Assembly (NCBI RefSeq): GCF_035918235.1
Contig: NZ_CP109485.1
Coordinates: forward strand, 3,472,001 to 3,536,000
DNA from: Streptomyces sp. NBC_01445
Lineage (GTDB): Bacteria > Actinomycetota > Actinomycetes > Streptomycetales > Streptomycetaceae
Length of the DNA: 64,000 nucleotides
Direction of reading: 5' to 3'
In this document: positions 61,268 through 64,000 of the stretch, piece by piece
Layout of the letters: every line of letters starts with the position of its first letter
How positions within the stretch are numbered: position 1 is the first letter of the stretch
The notes under the pieces: model-generated
Database searches by the model: none
Told to the model about the DNA's origin: nothing
What the model saw: only the letters and a program-made list of their open reading frames with translations
Made by a program: the position numbers and the translations under genes

Positions 61268-61308
61268 TGTGACGCGTCACATTACCCACGGGTGGGACAT
61301 GTGACGCG
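61268..61308. promoter_or_regulatory. Candidate PucR operator array
   Basis: TGTGACGCGTCACA (61268-61281) is a perfect 14-bp palindrome. Its half TGTGACGCG recurs at 61300-61308, 32 bp (three turns) away, and a second palindrome CCCACGGGTGGG lies between at 61285-61296. All are within the divergent gap. Confidence 0.65.
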
Positions 61309-61389
61309 AGGCGGTGTCCGATCTCACATCTGGGGCCGAAACTCGTGGCCGGTGGCGATCGACCGCACTGCACACAAGGAGCCGAGGAC

Positions 61390-62781
61390 ATGACCGAACA
61401 CAAAGAGCGGGGCACCCAGCACGCCGCGTACGCCGACTACATCGACCGGGTCTGGCAGGGCACCGAGACGCTGCTGCCTCATCTGACGGGCACGTACTCC
61501 GGGAGTGAACTGGTGCGCCTGCGTGACCGCGTGGGCTTCTTCCCGGCGTTCGCCAACGTGGCGGCCTTCGACACGGGCGACGGCGTGGTCCTCATCGACT
61601 CGGGCGACTTCCGTACGGCGGGCCAACTGCACGAGGCGGTCGCCGGGTTCGGCGCGGGACCGGTGCGCTCCGTGGTGTACACGCACGGCCACGTGGACCA
61701 TGTCTTCGGAGTGGCTCCCTTCGACCAGGAGGCCGACGAGAGCGGCGGACCGCGCCCCGAGGTGATCGCCCACGAGGCCGTCCCCGCGCGGTTCGACCGC
61801 TACATCAAGACGGCGGATTACAACTCCTGGATCAATCGCAGGCAGTTCGGAGTGCCCTCCCTGGAGTGGCCCACCACATACCGCTATCCGGACGTCGTCT
61901 ACAGGGACCGTCTCACCGTGCGGCGCGGGGAGCTGACGTTCGAGCTCGTGCACGCGCGCGGGGAGACCGACGATCACACGTACGTATGGATCCCCGAACT
62001 CAGGACGCTGTGCACGGGCGACCTGTTCATCTGGAACGCGCCGAACGCGGGCAACCCCCAGAAAGTGCAGCGCTATCCGGAGGACTGGGCGCACGCCCTG
62101 CGCGCGATGCAGGAGCTCGGCGCCGAGCTCCTGCTGCCTGGGCACGGCGTTCCCGTCGTCGGCTCCGACCGCGTGCACCAGGCTCTCGACGACACCGCGC
62201 GCCTCCTGGAGTCGCTGTGCGAGCAGACCAGGGAGCTGATGAACGCGGGCCACCGCCTCGACGCGGTGATCCACGGGGTCAAGGCCCCGGAGGACCTGCT
62301 GGCGAAGCCGTACCTCCACCCGGCCTACGACGAGCCCGAGTTCGTCGTGCGCAACCTGTGGCGCCTGTGGGGCGGCTGGTACGACCAGAATCCTGCGCAC
62401 CTCAAGCCCGCCCCGGAGGCGGACGTCGCGGCCGAGTTCGCACGGGCCGCGGGCGGGGCGTCCGCGCTGGCGCTGCGCGCCTCCGAGCTGCTCGCCGCCG
62501 GGGAGCTGCGCCTCGCCTCGCATCTGGCCGAGACGGCGGCTCTGGCGGCGCCCGCCGATCAGGAGGTGGCACGCGTGCGTGCCGACGTGTTCGCACAGCG
62601 TGCCCTCCAGGAGACGTCGACCATGGCCCGCGGTGTCTTCCACTGGGCCGCGGCAGAGTCGGCGGCCGTGGCCGCCGGCACGGACGTACAGACGGAGTTG
62701 ACGCGCTCCCCGGCAGGACGCAAGCGGGCCGAAGGGGCGATCAGCGTCGGTGTGGTCGACGACGAAGACGGCTGCTGCTGA
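61390..62781 (+). CDS. Metallo-beta-lactamase-fold hydrolase, alkylsulfatase-like
   Basis: 463 residues. VVYTHGHVDHVFG is the zinc-binding HxHxDH motif; FELVHARGETDDHTYVWIPELRTLCTGDLFI and LLLPGHGVPVVGSDRV carry further ligands. The layout, with a helical domain after about 290 (NLWRLWGGWYDQNPAHLKPAP, ASELLAAGELRLASHLAETA), is that of linear alkylsulfatases (SdsA1/BDS1), which cleave primary alkyl sulfates. ATG 61390 has AAGGAG 9 nt upstream. Overlaps the following MFS gene, implying uptake and hydrolysis of one substrate. Confidence 0.88.
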   Translation: MTEHKERGTQHAAYADYIDRVWQGTETLLPHLTGTYSGSELVRLRDRVGFFPAFANVAAFDTGDGVVLIDSGDFRTAGQLHEAVAGFGAGPVRSVVYTHGHVDHVFGVAPFDQEADESGGPRPEVIAHEAVPARFDRYIKTADYNSWINRRQFGVPSLEWPTTYRYPDVVYRDRLTVRRGELTFELVHARGETDDHTYVWIPELRTLCTGDLFIWNAPNAGNPQKVQRYPEDWAHALRAMQELGAELLLPGHGVPVVGSDRVHQALDDTARLLESLCEQTRELMNAGHRLDAVIHGVKAPEDLLAKPYLHPAYDEPEFVVRNLWRLWGGWYDQNPAHLKPAPEADVAAEFARAAGGASALALRASELLAAGELRLASHLAETAALAAPADQEVARVRADVFAQRALQETSTMARGVFHWAAAESAAVAAGTDVQTELTRSPAGRKRAEGAISVGVVDDEDGCC

Positions 62782-64000
62782 TGAGCCGGGCGTGGCGCAC
62801 CACGTGGCTGCTGCTCGCCTTCATGCTCGTGAACTTCGCGGACAAGGCCGTGCTCGGGCTCGCGGGCCCCGAGATCCGGGCGGACTTCGGCATCACGCGG
62901 CAGGAGTTCGGCACGGCGCAGTCGGCGTTCTTCGCGCTGTTCTCGCTTGCCGCGCTCGGGGTCTCGGCCCTGACGCGGCGCGTGCGGACGACGACCCTGC
63001 TGTTGGTGCTCGCGCTGTTGTGGTCGGTGGCGCAACTGCCGATGCTGTGGGGAGCGGCTGGGTTCGGCACACTGCTGGCCACGCGCGTGCTCCTCGGTGC
63101 GGCGGAGGGGCCCGCCTCTCCGGTCGCCATGCACCACGTCCACGGCTGGTTCCCGCAGCGTGAGCGGGCCCTACCCACCGCGGTCCTCCTGGTCGGCGCA
63201 GCGGCGGGCGTGGCCGTCGCGTCGCCAGTGCTCACCTGGGTGATCACGCACTGGGGCTGGCGCTGGTCGTTCGGTGTCGTCGGTCTGGCGGGACTTCTGT
63301 GGGCCGTCTGCTGGCGGCTGTGGGGCACCGACGGGCCACTGGCCCCGTCGGTCACCACGAAGAAGCACTCCGAGGCCGCAGAGCGGACGCCCACGACAGA
63401 CACAGTGCCGTTGCGCGCCATCCTGCTCTCCGGCACGTTCCTGACCGCCGCGTTCGGCTCGTTCGCCGCCTACTGGTCGATGAGCACCATGCTGACGTGG
63501 GCACCGGACTACCTGGAGAGCGTCGTCGGCTGGGACCTGCACCAGGCGGGCACGATGGTCGGCCTGGGCGCCCTCGCCAGCGGGGCGGTCATCCTCGGCC
63601 ACGGCCTGATCGCCCAGCGGTCCGCCCGCAAGGGCACACCCCGGCGCCTGCCCCCAGGGGCTGGTGCGGGTCTCCTCGTCACCGTCGCGGGCTGCGCCAC
63701 CGCCGTGTACGGCACGACGGACTCCCTGGCGGTCAAGGTGCCCATGATGCTCGGCCCCATGGCGCTCGCCATGGTGATGCTGACGGTGGCATCCACGGCC
63801 TGTGCCCGCATCGCTCCTCCGGCCCAACGCGGCGTCGTCCTGGGCACCTTGACTTTCGTCTACGCGCTGGGCGGCATCCTGTCGCCCCTCGTGCTCGGCG
63901 GCATGGTGGACCGCGCGAGGTCGGTGTCGGCCGGTTACGAAGAGGGCTGGCTCCTCACCGCCGGGCTGCTGGTGACGGCGGGGGTGCTGGCGGCGCTCTT
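62781..64000 (+). CDS. MFS transporter, C-terminus cut by window edge
   Basis: About 406 residues are visible, open to the right edge. The ATG at 62781 overlaps the hydrolase stop (TGATG). Hydrophobic segments follow MFS spacing: WLLLAFMLVNFADKAVLGLA (TM1), LLATRVLLGAAEGPASPVAM (TM4 region with the ACS-family signature), and WFPQRERALPTAVLLVGAAA. It resembles the anion:cation symporter group that carries organic anions. Its substrate is probably that of the coupled hydrolase. Confidence 0.88.
   Translation, partial: MSRAWRTTWLLLAFMLVNFADKAVLGLAGPEIRADFGITRQEFGTAQSAFFALFSLAALGVSALTRRVRTTTLLLVLALLWSVAQLPMLWGAAGFGTLLATRVLLGAAEGPASPVAMHHVHGWFPQRERALPTAVLLVGAAAGVAVASPVLTWVITHWGWRWSFGVVGLAGLLWAVCWRLWGTDGPLAPSVTTKKHSEAAERTPTTDTVPLRAILLSGTFLTAAFGSFAAYWSMSTMLTWAPDYLESVVGWDLHQAGTMVGLGALASGAVILGHGLIAQRSARKGTPRRLPPGAGAGLLVTVAGCATAVYGTTDSLAVKVPMMLGPMALAMVMLTVASTACARIAPPAQRGVVLGTLTFVYALGGILSPLVLGGMVDRARSVSAGYEEGWLLTAGLLVTAGVLAAL

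Noticed and set aside
1..64000. CRISPR arrays, tRNA/rRNA genes, insertion sequences, prophage genes or defence islands
   Set aside because: None seen on reading both strands: no regular spacer-repeat pattern, transposase, integrase or restriction/defence proteins. Absence of tRNAs was judged by eye only; tRNAscan-SE would settle it.

Overview
The window is typical high-GC actinobacterial chromosome, almost certainly Streptomyces. The evidence is GC-rich third codon positions, many GTG/TTG starts, long GC hairpin terminators, and a gene order matching the conserved recA-to-lexA/nrdR core region that I recall from S. coelicolor (roughly SCO5763 to SCO5815). No rRNA, tRNA, insertion sequence, prophage or CRISPR array was seen. 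Most of the window is ordinary core and conserved-accessory chromosome.

Layout, left to right. 1-5152: an edge-truncated and possibly frame-damaged SRPBCC protein, a RecQ-type helicase with an extra phosphoribosyltransferase-like tail, two uncharacterised genes, and rnhB. 5286-7621: a TetR regulator divergent from a 14-TM drug exporter, with two identical perfect operators between them. 7775-11532: ADP-ribosylglycohydrolase, histidine phosphatase, an ABM-like protein, arylamine N-acetyltransferase and a TerD protein. 11610-18675: nrdR-nrdJ (B12-dependent ribonucleotide reductase), divergent lexA, and dinG. 18716-25469: a four-gene NRPS-independent siderophore (NIS) operon. 25854-28488: two tandem trypsin-like lipoproteins. 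28583-36606: hflX, an M1 metallopeptidase, rshA (RelA/SpoT homologue), dapF, a membrane protein and miaA. 36789-39722: two small genes, one an MT0933-like antitoxin, then an extradiol-dioxygenase-like gene and miaB. 39822-46658: a TAXI solute receptor, the GluK/GluR two-component pair and the gluABCD glutamate importer. 46844-49664: a flavin monooxygenase, then a sulfur operon (short Cys-containing leader peptide, cysteine dioxygenase, rhodanese). 49742-53004: a FtsX-type ABC permease with an ArsR-type regulator but no ATPase. 53214-58988: recX-recA, a frameshifted lipoprotein, small membrane proteins, an AI-2E-type transporter and a DUF3046 gene. 59068-64000: a terpenoid-cyclase-fold protein, a PucR regulator divergent from an alkylsulfatase-like metallo-hydrolase, and an MFS transporter cut by the right edge.

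Two regulatory themes stand out. First, DNA-damage control appears layered. lexA and recA carry LexA (SOS) boxes. recA, dinG and the RecQ gene each carry the LexA-independent RecA-NDp/PafBC-type promoter TTGTCAGTG-N8-TAnnnT (one mismatch at recQ). nrdRJ carries two NrdR boxes spaced three helical turns apart. Second, the cysteine dioxygenase/rhodanese operon begins with a 28-codon leader ORF ending in Cys-rich codons. The 3' end of that leader is perfectly complementary over 8 nt to the dioxygenase ribosome-binding site, which suggests a cysteine-sensing translational switch. The NIS operon lacks any visible decarboxylase, N-hydroxylase, transporter or iron box, so its product is not predictable from known pathways.
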